From Caldimonas manganoxidans ATCC BAA-369 (GTDB taxonomy: Bacteria; Pseudomonadota; Gammaproteobacteria; Burkholderiales; Burkholderiaceae_C), in contig NZ_KB905930.1 in assembly GCF_000381125.1 (NCBI RefSeq), forward strand, positions 1 to 64,000: DNA of 64,000 nucleotides, in the 5' to 3' direction. Both the position numbers and the translations under genes were made by a program. The notes beneath the pieces are model-generated. The model made no database searches, was not told the origin of the DNA, and saw nothing but the letters and a program-made list of their open reading frames with translations. Below, piece by piece: positions 34,498 to 45,672 of this stretch; positions within the stretch are counted from its first letter, which is position 1, and every line of letters starts with the position of its first letter.

Positions 34498-35705
34498 ACC
34501 GAGTCCTGAGGGGGAGTCGGATCGGCCTGATGGCCCTGGCGCTGGCTGGCGGGCTGGTTGCTTGCGGCGGTGGGGACGGTGTGGGTTCGGGTGGGACGGG
34601 GGCGCCGGTGTCGTCATCGGGGACGGTCTCGGGCTTCGGCAGCGTGTGGGTCGATGGCGTGGAGCTGGACGACACCCAGGCGCGCGTGAGGCTCGACAGC
34701 GCGGAGGGGGCGCCCGACCTTCCCTCCGGACCGCTCCGGCTCGGCCTGGGCCAGCGCGTCGAGCTCGAGTTCGAGACCGCGGCCTCGGGGCGGCGCGTGG
34801 TCTCCGAGATCCGCATCTCGCCTCAGGTGATCGGCCCGGTGACCTCGGTCTCGCCCTTGAAGGTGGCCGGGCAGCCGGTGCGGGTCAACACCGATGCGGC
34901 GCAAGGGCCCTTGACCTTGCTGGTGGGGGTGGCCGACGCCTCGGCGCTGCAGGTGGGGCAGCGGGTGGAAGTGCACGGCCTGGCCCGCACGAGCGGGGGG
35001 GTGCGCGAGATCCTGGCCTCTCGGATCGCCACCGTGGACGGTGCCGGACAGAGCCCCTGGCTGCGCCTGAGCGGTTCGGTCATGGGCCTGACATCGGGCA
35101 GCTTCAGGCTGGGTGGACTGAGGGTGCAGTGGGACGGCCGCACGGTCATCGTGCCTGGTCAACAGGCGCTGGCCGAGGGGTTGTCGGTGCGGGTGTGGAC
35201 ACGCGGGGGCATCTTGGGCCCGCCGGACGACCCGTATGTCCTGGCCGATCGCATCCAGATCCTGCGCCGGCAGTGGCAGCCGCAACAGCCGGTGCGTCTG
35301 TCCGGGCCGGTGCAGGTCTGCTCGGAGGCACCCTCGTTGTTTTATGTGTGCGTCGCCGATGCCGTGATCGAGCGGTCGTCGGCCCAGGTGAGCGGAGGGA
35401 GTCTGGATGACTTGGTGGAGGGGCGGTACGTGGACGTGCAGGCGCACTACGATGCGGCGCTGCAGGTGCTGCGTGGAGCCCGCTTTGCGCTGCGCACGGA
35501 TGCCAGTGAGGCGTCCGTGGCCCGACTGGCCGGGGAGGTGTCCGAGGTGTCCGGGTTCCGCTTCACGGTGCGCGGCACGTTCGTCGAATGGAACGCCAGC
35601 ACGCCGCGTGACTGTGACCCGGCCCACGGCGTGCGGGTGCGGGTGACGGGCCGCATCGCTGGCGACCATGTCCGCGCGACCCGGATCGAGTGTGTGAATC
35701 CTTGA
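34494..35705 (+). CDS. DUF5666-domain lipoprotein
   Basis: The GTG at 34494 follows AGGAG by 8 bases and overlaps the DUF6502 stop. The 403-residue product has a lipoprotein signal ending in LVAC, a Gly/Ser-rich spacer, then tandem beta-barrel (OB-like) modules of the DUF5666 type: GTVSGFGSVWVDGVEL, LRLGLGQRVELEFE, VEVHGLARTSGG and similar repeats to the C-terminus, four to five in all. It should sit at the inner face of the outer membrane or the surface. Function unknown. It recurs beside DUF6502 genes in Burkholderiales, suggesting a joint role. Confidence 0.85.
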   Translation: MNRVLRGSRIGLMALALAGGLVACGGGDGVGSGGTGAPVSSSGTVSGFGSVWVDGVELDDTQARVRLDSAEGAPDLPSGPLRLGLGQRVELEFETAASGRRVVSEIRISPQVIGPVTSVSPLKVAGQPVRVNTDAAQGPLTLLVGVADASALQVGQRVEVHGLARTSGGVREILASRIATVDGAGQSPWLRLSGSVMGLTSGSFRLGGLRVQWDGRTVIVPGQQALAEGLSVRVWTRGGILGPPDDPYVLADRIQILRRQWQPQQPVRLSGPVQVCSEAPSLFYVCVADAVIERSSAQVSGGSLDDLVEGRYVDVQAHYDAALQVLRGARFALRTDASEASVARLAGEVSEVSGFRFTVRGTFVEWNASTPRDCDPAHGVRVRVTGRIAGDHVRATRIECVNP

Positions 35706-35772
35706 GGCGGCCTCAAGCAGCGGATCCTCGGGGCCGCTGCGGGTGTCCCGTGCCGGCGCGCCGGTGGCGGTA

Positions 35773-36183
35773 TCACCGCTTGGGCAGATCGTCCAGCGAC
35801 ACGCTCCAGCGCTGCCAGTCGGCCAGCTTGCGCCGGTCGCGCTTGGTCGGGCGGCCTTGTTCGATGGCGTGGGCCGGGTCGGCGAGGTAGCGCCGCAGGC
35901 GCGCGGCTTCTTCGCGGGCGCGAACGCTGTCCGGTGTTTCTTCGTAGAGCTGCTGAGCCACGGCGGCCGGGCCGCGCACCTTGCTCAGACCGCGCACGAT
36001 GAGAATGCGGGTCGTCGGTCCCTGTTGAATGCTCAGGCGGTCGCCGATGCGAACTTCGCGCGAGGGCTTGGCCGGTTGGTCGTTGACACGCACTCGACCT
36101 TTGTCGACTTCTTCCATGGCCAGGCTGCGCGTCTTGTAGAAGCGCGCGGCCCATAACCATTTGTCCAGGCGTACGCCGTCCAT
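35773..36183 (-). CDS. hslR: RNA-binding S4-domain heat-shock protein Hsp15
   Basis: Hsp15 binds stalled 50S subunits carrying nascent chains and helps to recycle them. The 136-residue product starts MDGVRLDKWLWAARFYKTRS and has an S4 domain (about 4-65; AMEEVDKGRVRVNDQPAKPS, VRIGDRLSI) and a basic C-terminal extension (GRPTKRDRRKLADWQRW), both typical of Hsp15. It lies 9 bp downstream of hemH on the same strand. Confidence 0.92.
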   Translation of the reverse strand: MDGVRLDKWLWAARFYKTRSLAMEEVDKGRVRVNDQPAKPSREVRIGDRLSIQQGPTTRILIVRGLSKVRGPAAVAQQLYEETPDSVRAREEAARLRRYLADPAHAIEQGRPTKRDRRKLADWQRWSVSLDDLPKR

Positions 36184-36192
36184 GGCCAGACC

Positions 36193-37284
36193 TCAAGCGG
36201 CTGCGCCAAGCGCCAGGGCGCGCTCGCGTTGGCGTGTCAGTGCGGCCGGGTCACTGGCTTCGCGTGTGGGCCATCCGGCCAGATGCTGCTCGGCGATGTC
36301 GCAAAGCGCGACGATCCATTCGTGCAGATCGTTCAGGCAGGCGATGTGATGGAACTCCTGGCCGCCGGCGCCCAGAAAGGCTTGGCGGCCTTCGATGGCG
36401 ATCTCTTCCAGGGTTTCGATGCAGTCGCTGACGAAGCCGGGGCAGATCACGTCCACACGCCGCATGCCCTGGCGGGCCAGTTCGATCAGCGTGGGCTCGG
36501 TGTAGGGCTGCAACCAAGGTGCCTTGCCGAAGCGGCTTTGGAAGGTGACGCAATATTGCTCGGCTCGCAGGCCGAGCCGTTCGGCCACCAGGCGCGCGGT
36601 CTTGTGGCATTCGCAGTGGTAGGGGTCGCCGAGGTCCAGGGTGCGCCGCGGCACGCCGTGGAAGCTGAGGACGAGCCGGTCGGGCCGGCCATGGTCCATC
36701 CAGTGCTGGCCGATGCGTCGGGCCAGGGCGCCGATGTAGCCAGGATGGTCGCCATAGCGGTTGACGAAGCGCAGCTCGGGCAGGGCCCGCGTGCGCGCCG
36801 CCCAGGCGCCCACGGCATCGATCACGCTGGCCGTGGTGGTGCCGGAATACTGGGGGTACAGGGGCAATACCAGCACCCGTGTGGCACCAGCGGCCTTCAA
36901 GGCATCCAGTTGGGTGGCAATGGACGGTCGTCCATAGCGCATGGCGGCTGCCACCGTCACACGGTGCCCGCGCTCGCCCAGATAGCCTTGCAAGAGTTTG
37001 GCTTGTCGTTCCGTCCACACCCGCAAGGGGGAGCCAGCCTCGGTCCAGATGCTTTCGTATTTCGCGGCAGACCGGGATGGACGCACGCGCAGGATGATGC
37101 CGTGCAACAGGGGCTTCCACAGCCAGCGCGGGATCTCCACCACGCGGGGATCGCTCAGAAACTCGGCCAGGTAGCGGCGCAGCGCCGGCGCCGTGGGGGC
37201 TTCCGGAGTGCCCAGATTGCACAGCAGCACACCGGTGGTGCTGTCGCGGCCATGGGCATGGGGGGGTTCGGGGGCGAAGCGCAT
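36193..37284 (-). CDS. hemH: Ferrochelatase
   Basis: Ferrochelatase inserts Fe2+ into protoporphyrin IX in the last step of haem b synthesis. The start at 37284 ([12 protein letters not shown]) gives 363 residues; a start at 37341 adds 19 residues unlike the family. Signatures: [50 protein letters not shown] (with the metal-binding His), [18 protein letters not shown], and [17 protein letters not shown]. It is followed by hslR after 9 bp. Confidence 0.96.
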   Translation of the reverse strand: MRFAPEPPHAHGRDSTTGVLLCNLGTPEAPTAPALRRYLAEFLSDPRVVEIPRWLWKPLLHGIILRVRPSRSAAKYESIWTEAGSPLRVWTERQAKLLQGYLGERGHRVTVAAAMRYGRPSIATQLDALKAAGATRVLVLPLYPQYSGTTTASVIDAVGAWAARTRALPELRFVNRYGDHPGYIGALARRIGQHWMDHGRPDRLVLSFHGVPRRTLDLGDPYHCECHKTARLVAERLGLRAEQYCVTFQSRFGKAPWLQPYTEPTLIELARQGMRRVDVICPGFVSDCIETLEEIAIEGRQAFLGAGGQEFHHIACLNDLHEWIVALCDIAEQHLAGWPTREASDPAALTRQRERALALGAAA

Positions 37285-37377
37285 CGATTCGGGATTCCTT
37301 GTGGCTTCGGGATTATTCCCGAGCCGCTCCAGTCTCACCATCGCAGGCCGGGCTTGCCCCTAGGGGGTGGGGGGAAC

Positions 37378-40300
37378 TCAGTCCTCGGGGTCTGGCCGGC
37401 GCCTCACGCGCGCGATGTCCGCCAGCACTTGGGGCAGGGCGATGGGTTTGGTCCAGTAGCCGGCGAAACCGGCCTGACGGGCCCGTTCGATGTCCTCGGG
37501 CATGGCATCGGCCGAGCACATGAAGGCTGGGATGTCGTGCAGGCCGTGGTCTCGGCGCAGGCCTTGCAGCACGTCGAAGCCGGACATGCCGGGCAGGTGG
37601 GCGTCGAGCACGATGACGTCGGGCCGCCAGTGGCGCACCAGGTCGAACGCTCGTTCACCATCTTCGGCGACCTGCAGTTCGATGTGCTCGCACAGGGTCA
37701 TGGCCTCGCGGAACAGCAGGGCGTTGACCGGGTTGTCTTCCACGTAGAGCAGGCGCAGCGGGCCGATGCGGCTGGGCATCGATGGCGCGGGATCGGTGGA
37801 CGCCGCACCGATGGTGTTCGCCGTGGCGGCATCGGCGCGCGGCAGCTCCAGGCTGACCGTGGTGCCCGTGCCGACGCTGCTGCGCACGTGGATGCGGCCG
37901 CCCATCTCTTCGATCAGGCGCTTGGCGATGAACAGACCCAAGCCGGTGCCTTCGATGCCGGAGGTTTCGCGCCCCAATCGCTCGAAGGGCTGGAACAGGC
38001 GCTCGAGCTGCGCGGCATCCAGACCGGCGCCGGTGTCGGTCACCTCGATGCTCACACGGTGCTCGGCCGCATCGCCGGCCTGCAGCGTCACGCGGCCGCC
38101 GGGCCGGTTGTATTTGATCGCATTCGACACGATGTTGAGCAAGACCTGGCGCAGCCGCTGCGGGTCGGCCCGCACGTGCGTGTCCATCGGTATGAGGTTT
38201 TCGATGTCGATGCGGTATTCCCGCGCCAAGGGCGCCAACAATTCTTGTGTTTGGGCACTGGCTTCGCGCAAGGACACAGGCCCCATCGACAGGGCAAGCT
38301 GGCCCGCTTCCACGCGTTGCAGATCCAACACGTCGTTGATCAGCGCCAAGAGGTGGCGGCCGGCTTGCAGCATGTGCGTGGCATAGTCGCGAATCTGCGC
38401 CGCATGGGGCTGCCCGGCGCTCATTGCAAGCAGTTGGGCAAATCCGATCATCGCATTGAGCGGGGTGCGCATCTCATGGCTCATGCGCGAGAGGAACTCC
38501 GTCTTGGCCTGGCTGGCCAGCTCGGCGGCCCGTTTGTCGCGCAACGCCTGTTCGGCTTGTTTCAGACGCGTGATGTCGGAATAAGTGCCGACCACCCGCA
38601 AGGCACGGCCATCGGGCGAACGGACCATCACCTTGCCGCGTTCGAAGACGCACAGATAGTGGCCATCGCGGTGACGCATGCGGTGCTCGGATTGGTAGAC
38701 CTCGGTCCGTCCTTTCAAATGTGCCACCAGCGCGGCGCGCACCTGCGGCCAGTCCTCCGGGTGGACGCGTTCTCGCCATTCGCGTGGATCGTTGCTCAGC
38801 TCGTCATGGGCATAGCCCAGATTGGCGCGCCAACTGCGTGAGTAGTACACCGTGCCGGCTTGAACGTCCCAGTCCCATACGCCGTCGCCGCTGCCCTCGA
38901 GGGCGAATTTCCAGCGCTGTTCGCTTTGGGCCAAAGCGAGCTCGGCTTGGCGCTGACGGGTGATGTCCCGAAAGGTCAGCACGGCCGACATCGGCGGCTC
39001 GTCAGGACTTACCCGCAGCGGCTGCGTGTTGACGGCCAGCCACCGGGGGCTGCCGTCGCGCCCGCGCACCGCATACACCTCCTCGGTCACCGGCTTGCCG
39101 GTCTGGAGTGAGCGCGTCACCGGGTGGGCCTGGGCGGGCAAAGGCCGCAGGTCCTCGCTCAGCAGTTCGAGGACGGGCCGCATCATCAGCGTGTCCATCG
39201 AGGCGTCGAGGATGCGGCAGGCTGCCGGATTGACCGCCACGACGTAATGGTCACGTGTGAGCACCATCAGTCCATCGCTGATCGACAAGGCCACCGAGCG
39301 GTACAACTCCTCGCTCAGCCGCAGCCGGTCGGCGGCGGCGCTGCGTTCGGTGATGTCGTTTTGCAAGCCGATGAAGTGGGTGATGCGCCCTTGGGCATCG
39401 CGCAAGGGCGCCACATGCAATTCATTGAGGAAGCGGCTGCCGTCTTTGCGCTGGTTGCGCAGCACCACGGTGCAGCTTTCCCCACGCGCCAGCGCCGAGC
39501 GCAGTGCGGCCAGCATCACCGGATCGGTGTCCTCGCACTGCAGGAAGCGGCAGTTGCGGCCGAGGATTTCCTCTCGCCGGTAACCGGTCAGACGTTCGAA
39601 GGACGGGTTGACATACACCAGCGGCATGTCTGGAGCCAGGGCGTCGACCACGGTCATCGGCAGGGCGGTCTCGGCTTCCATGGCGCGCCGCATGATTTGC
39701 AATTGGGCATCGCGCTGCTCCAACTCCTGCTCGGCTCGACGGCGCGCGGTGATGTCCACGGCCACACGAATGTGGCCGCCGCTGGCGATGGGCTCTTCGG
39801 TCAGGAGGATCCAGCGGTCGCGCCAGCGCATCTCCAGCGGCGCAGCGCCCGCTGGGCGGGCGGCGGTGTGCCAGGCGAGAAATTCGTCCTCGCGTCCGAT
39901 GGCATCGGGATAGTCGCCTGCACGCACCGCCCGCTCCAGCGCTTCGGTCCAGCAGGCACTCTCCAGGCCCTGGACGTGGCAACCCAGGCCTTCGCGCCAG
40001 GCCCGGTTGGCATGCACGATGCGGTCATGGGCATCGGTGATGACGATGCCCGCCCCCACGCTGTCGATGGCCTCCTGAAGCAAGCGCTGGACTTGGCGGG
40101 CCTGCTGCTGCAGACGCAGTTCCTCCGTCACCACCCGGGTGGCGCCGCGATAGCCGCGGAACCGCCCGGACGAGTCGAACACCGGCACGCCCGACACCGA
40201 CACGGCCAGGCGGCCGCGCGGCGTTTCGCGCTCCATGACCAATTGGCTGAAGGGCTGGCGCGCTTGGCGTGCTTGTATGTAGGCCGCATGGTCGCTACGG

Positions 40301-40980
40301 TGGGCCGGATCGGAGCAAGGATGAAAGAACTCGCGGGCTGTTTGTCCGATTTCGTCTTCCGGACGCAGCCCGGTGTGCCGCTCCAAACTGGCCGACACCC
40401 AAGTGATACGACCTTCGGCATCCGATTCCCACAGCCAGTCGTTGCCGGCCAGTCCAGCCGTTCGCACCCGGGCTTCCTGCATGCGCGAGCGCTGCTCTTT
40501 GAGTCGCAAGGCCAGCATGTCTTCCAGCATCAGGCCGAGCTGATGCAGCCCCTGCCTGGCCGGGGCATCCAGTGTTCGCGACCGCAGGTCATAGACGCAC
40601 AGCGTGGCCACCACGGCTCCTTCGACCCGCAGCGGCAGGCTTGCAAAGAAGCGCAGTCGATAGGTATCGACGACGAAGGGGTGCTGGGCGAAGCGGGGAT
40701 CGGCTGTCAGGTCCTCGACCACCGTCAGACCGTCCTCATGCAGGGTCTGGTTGCACAGGGCCAGCTCGCGCGGGACTTCCCGGGCCTCAGCCCCGACCAC
40801 GGACTTGAACCAATGGCGATCCCGGTCCATGAAGCCCAGCAGCGCGATGGGGCAACCGGTCAGCCGCGCGGCCAAGCTCACGGCGGCATCGAAGCTCGGC
40901 TCGGGCGCCGTGTCCAGGATGCGCAACTCGTGCAGGCGCCCCAGACGTTGGGTTTCGTCAGCGAGGCTCGGGCGGGACAT
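37378..40980 (-). CDS. Hybrid histidine kinase with GAF, PAS and LOV (blue-light) sensor domains
   Basis: This 1200-residue soluble hybrid kinase has no membrane segment. Domains: GAF (about 10-165), PAS (about 175-290), PAS (300-415), LOV (433-545), PAS (558-680), PAS (690-805), HisKA with His835 ([14 protein letters not shown]), HATPase_c (to about 1055; [18 protein letters not shown]), and a receiver domain with Asp1126 ([10 protein letters not shown]). The LOV domain holds GRNCRFLQ with photoreactive Cys477, [28 protein letters not shown] and [12 protein letters not shown], all flavin-binding landmarks. It should thus sense blue light (and via GAF another cue). No output regulator is adjacent; the HAD gene diverges upstream. 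Confidence 0.92.
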   Translation of the reverse strand: MSRPSLADETQRLGRLHELRILDTAPEPSFDAAVSLAARLTGCPIALLGFMDRDRHWFKSVVGAEAREVPRELALCNQTLHEDGLTVVEDLTADPRFAQHPFVVDTYRLRFFASLPLRVEGAVVATLCVYDLRSRTLDAPARQGLHQLGLMLEDMLALRLKEQRSRMQEARVRTAGLAGNDWLWESDAEGRITWVSASLERHTGLRPEDEIGQTAREFFHPCSDPAHRSDHAAYIQARQARQPFSQLVMERETPRGRLAVSVSGVPVFDSSGRFRGYRGATRVVTEELRLQQQARQVQRLLQEAIDSVGAGIVITDAHDRIVHANRAWREGLGCHVQGLESACWTEALERAVRAGDYPDAIGREDEFLAWHTAARPAGAAPLEMRWRDRWILLTEEPIASGGHIRVAVDITARRRAEQELEQRDAQLQIMRRAMEAETALPMTVVDALAPDMPLVYVNPSFERLTGYRREEILGRNCRFLQCEDTDPVMLAALRSALARGESCTVVLRNQRKDGSRFLNELHVAPLRDAQGRITHFIGLQNDITERSAAADRLRLSEELYRSVALSISDGLMVLTRDHYVVAVNPAACRILDASMDTLMMRPVLELLSEDLRPLPAQAHPVTRSLQTGKPVTEEVYAVRGRDGSPRWLAVNTQPLRVSPDEPPMSAVLTFRDITRQRQAELALAQSEQRWKFALEGSGDGVWDWDVQAGTVYYSRSWRANLGYAHDELSNDPREWRERVHPEDWPQVRAALVAHLKGRTEVYQSEHRMRHRDGHYLCVFERGKVMVRSPDGRALRVVGTYSDITRLKQAEQALRDKRAAELASQAKTEFLSRMSHEMRTPLNAMIGFAQLLAMSAGQPHAAQIRDYATHMLQAGRHLLALINDVLDLQRVEAGQLALSMGPVSLREASAQTQELLAPLAREYRIDIENLIPMDTHVRADPQRLRQVLLNIVSNAIKYNRPGGRVTLQAGDAAEHRVSIEVTDTGAGLDAAQLERLFQPFERLGRETSGIEGTGLGLFIAKRLIEEMGGRIHVRSSVGTGTTVSLELPRADAATANTIGAASTDPAPSMPSRIGPLRLLYVEDNPVNALLFREAMTLCEHIELQVAEDGERAFDLVRHWRPDVIVLDAHLPGMSGFDVLQGLRRDHGLHDIPAFMCSADAMPEDIERARQAGFAGYWTKPIALPQVLADIARVRRRPDPED

Positions 40981-41100
40981 GGCGTGTCCGGTGGATCATG
41001 GGCGGCGGGGGACGTTCGCCGTGCACTATAGGCGAGTTGGAGGCCGGCTTCATCGGGTTCGATGGTGCCATGGCCTCAGAATGCTGGGCATCGTTGAATA

Positions 41101-41832
41101 ATGCGCTACCTCGTGAAGGCGACGAACAATCCCCCGCTAGCCATGCCGCCCTTGGCGCTGACGCTCGACCTGGACGACACCTTGTGGCCCGTGTGGCCGG
41201 CCATCGAACGGGCCGAGACGCAACTGCATGCCTGGCTGCAACGGCATGCGCCGGCCACGGCGCGGCGTTTCGATATCGCCGGCTTGCGGGCGCTGCGCGA
41301 CGAAGTGGCCCGCACCCACCCGCAGTGGTCCCACGATCTGAGCGCCATCCGCCTGGAGAGCTTGCGGCGTGCGCTGCGCCAGGCCGGCGACGACGAGGGG
41401 CTGGCGCAACCGGCCTTCGACGCATTCTTGTCTTGGCGGCACCGAGTCGAGATTTACGCAGACGTGGTGCCAGCGCTACAGCGCCTGGCGGCTCGCTTCC
41501 CCTTGGTGGCGCTGACCAATGGCAATGCCGACCTGCAAACCATTGGGCTGAGCCATTGGTTTCGCAGCGTGGTCAGTGCGCGCAGTTTTGGGGTGGGCAA
41601 GCCCCATGCCGCGATCTTCATGGAGGCTTGCCGCCGTGCCGGGGCGCCGGCGCACCGGGTCTTGCACGTGGGGGACGACTTGGCTTTGGATGTGGCAGCG
41701 GCCTTGGCCGCGGGCCTGCAGGCGGCCTGGGTGGCGCGTCCAGACATTCATGCCGAGGCCGAGGGGGCGCCCGAAGGCACCCACCATGTGGTGCGTGATT
41801 TGGGCGAGCTGGCCGATCGGTTGGGAGCTTGA
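41101..41832 (+). CDS. HAD-superfamily hydrolase
   Basis: The 243-residue product is a HAD phosphatase-like enzyme. Motif I is LDLDDTLW (nucleophile Asp and acid/base Asp), motif II is LTNGN, motif III Lys is in GVGKPHAAIF, and motif IV is VGDDLALDV. A helical cap lies at about 30-115. The start may instead be ATG 41143 (MPPLALTLDLDDTLWP), which is closer to motif I; neither has a clear ribosome site. The substrate is unknown; related proteins act on small phosphates such as FMN or sugar phosphates. Confidence 0.87.
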   Translation: MRYLVKATNNPPLAMPPLALTLDLDDTLWPVWPAIERAETQLHAWLQRHAPATARRFDIAGLRALRDEVARTHPQWSHDLSAIRLESLRRALRQAGDDEGLAQPAFDAFLSWRHRVEIYADVVPALQRLAARFPLVALTNGNADLQTIGLSHWFRSVVSARSFGVGKPHAAIFMEACRRAGAPAHRVLHVGDDLALDVAAALAAGLQAAWVARPDIHAEAEGAPEGTHHVVRDLGELADRLGA

Positions 41833-41850
41833 GCTGCCGTGGGAGGGCTT

Positions 41851-42762
41851 TCAAGGCCCGATGCTGAAGACTTCGAAGCTCAGGCAGGCAGCTTTGGGGT
41901 CGCCTGGCGGCGCTCCCAGTCCGATGACGCCACGGCCATGCAGCACGCAGCGGCCGCGGCGCAACACCACGGTCTCGGCCTCGTTGGCAAAGCGCACGAA
42001 GCTGCCGTTGCTGCTTTGATCGTCGAGGTGGAAGTTGCCGCTGTGCCATTCGATGCGTGCATGCAGTCGCGAGACCCGGGTGTCGTCGATGCACAGCGTG
42101 GATTCGGGGCTGCGCCCCAGGACGATCGGTGTTTGTTGGGGGGTGTAGACCTGATGCACACCGCCCACCGTCAGTCGCAGGCAGTCGGCCGAAGGGGTGT
42201 CGGTGAAGTCGGAAAACAGCGTAGACACCGGGGCATCGTCGGTCCAGGTCTCCAGCACGAAGACGCGGCAAGGTTCGGCGCGGCCGCGCAGATGCAGGCG
42301 ATCCAGGCTGCGAAAACGCTGCCGATCCAGGCGGTTGAGACGCTCGTGCACCGCATCGGTGATCAGCACTTCATTGTCCCCGGCATGTTCGAGCAGGCGG
42401 GCCGCGACATTGACCGCATCGCCGAACCAATCGCCGTCGACCGCGACGATCTCGCCGTGCGCCAAGGCCACGCGCAGCTTCAGCGATGAGGCGCCAGTGT
42501 GGGCATCGGACATGATGCGGGCGATGGCTTCTTGCATTTCACAGGCCGCGCGCAGGCTGCGTGCGGGCCGCTCGAAGACGGCCATCAAGCCATCCCCCAG
42601 GGTTTTGACCACCGTGCCACCGCGTTGGCTCACGACCTGGCTGAGCATGCCGATGGTGCGGGTGATGATTTCGGCCGCCTGGGAATTGCCAAGGGACTCG
42701 TACAGCGAGGTGCTACCGCGCAAATCGGCAAACAGGACGGTGCGCTCGCTGGAAGACGGCAT
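41851..42762 (-). CDS. Class III nucleotide cyclase with C-terminal FHA domain
   Basis: The start at 42762 (MPSSSERTVLFADLRGST) gives 303 residues; the longer open frame to 43053 runs into the rpoD duplication and is not real. The cyclase domain (8-190) has both metal Asp residues (Asp13 in FADLRGST and the GDG of VKTLGDGLMAVF) and the transition-state Asn/Arg in DAVNVAARLLEHA, so it should be active. The FHA domain (about 215-290; VLGRSPESTLCIDDTRVSRL, HARIEWHSG, DDQSSNGSFVRF) binds phosphothreonine partners. cAMP is the likelier product but cGMP is not excluded. No membrane segment. Convergent with the HAD gene. Confidence 0.9.
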   Translation of the reverse strand: MPSSSERTVLFADLRGSTSLYESLGNSQAAEIITRTIGMLSQVVSQRGGTVVKTLGDGLMAVFERPARSLRAACEMQEAIARIMSDAHTGASSLKLRVALAHGEIVAVDGDWFGDAVNVAARLLEHAGDNEVLITDAVHERLNRLDRQRFRSLDRLHLRGRAEPCRVFVLETWTDDAPVSTLFSDFTDTPSADCLRLTVGGVHQVYTPQQTPIVLGRSPESTLCIDDTRVSRLHARIEWHSGNFHLDDQSSNGSFVRFANEAETVVLRRGRCVLHGRGVIGLGAPPGDPKAACLSFEVFSIGP

Positions 42763-42904
42763 CGGCGGACTGTGAGAAATGTCACGCGCAGTGTAGCGGC
42801 TGCGAGGGGGCGCTGGAATGCGAACGGCCCCGCACAGGGGCGAGGCCGTTGGTTTCTTGCAATAGCCTGATGGGCCGAGGCGCCCGCTCGGCGCCTCGGG
42901 CGGT

Positions 42905-42976
42905 GCGAGTCCCGCCGCCTGCGGCGGCTGACGTCTCTCGCCAATCAAAGATTGTCGAGATACGTTCTCAGCTTGT
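42905..42976. repeat. 72-bp direct repeat, copy 1 (duplicate of the rpoD 3' end)
   Basis: This segment is identical over 72 bp to 43010-43081, with a period of 105 bp. It includes a copy of the last ~10 rpoD codons, the stop and the following hairpin (GCCGCC/GGCGGC). The copy is detached from the rpoD frame. Confidence 0.9.
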
Positions 42977-43049
42977 GCTGGGTCGCGCAAGCCGAGAGGG
43001 CCTCGCTGCGCGAGTCCCGCCGCCTGCGGCGGCTGACGTCTCTCGCCAA

Positions 43050-45323
<2,274 letters not shown>

Positions 45324-45672
45324 GCGTTTCCTCGGATGGTCTGGTGCGGTGGGCTTGGGGGGTGCTGTCGCCGCTGGGCGCGGACCGGAGGAAACCGCAG
45401 CCCCATGCGGGCGATGCACGAGCCAAACCGGTCGACACCGCATGAGGCAGATGGGGCCGGCCGGTGTCGACTCAAGAGGGCAAGCTGGCGTGAACGAGGA
45501 TGGAGGGCAGTTCTGGCGGGGTTGGGTGGCCGGTGATGGTGCCCGTGTCGCGGGTGGCCGGGGCCCCCAGAGTCTGCTGTCACTCTTGCCGCATCAATAA
45601 ACGCAACATTATCGTCGACATTGGCCTTTTCGTCAAAGACTGCGGGGGTGTCTTGCCGGGCCACCGTGAGGC
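45324..45672 (-). other. dnaG-rpoD intergenic region (rpoD leader)
   Basis: The 349-bp gap between dnaG and rpoD holds the rpoD promoter at 45608-45636 and a ~280-nt 5' untranslated leader, if that promoter is used. No protein-coding frame in it looks real. No classical riboswitch is recognised; the leader could carry post-transcriptional control. Confidence 0.5.
45608..45636 (-). promoter_or_regulatory. Sigma-70 promoter upstream of rpoD
   Basis: On the minus strand TTGACG (45636-45631) and GATAAT (45613-45608) are spaced by 17 bp, a near-consensus housekeeping promoter, 36 bp past the dnaG stop. It lets rpoD be transcribed apart from dnaG. Confidence 0.8.

Noticed and set aside
36229-38841. 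An 870-codon plus-strand frame across hemH and the hybrid kinase
   Set aside because: It is antisense to two clear genes and lacks any domain.
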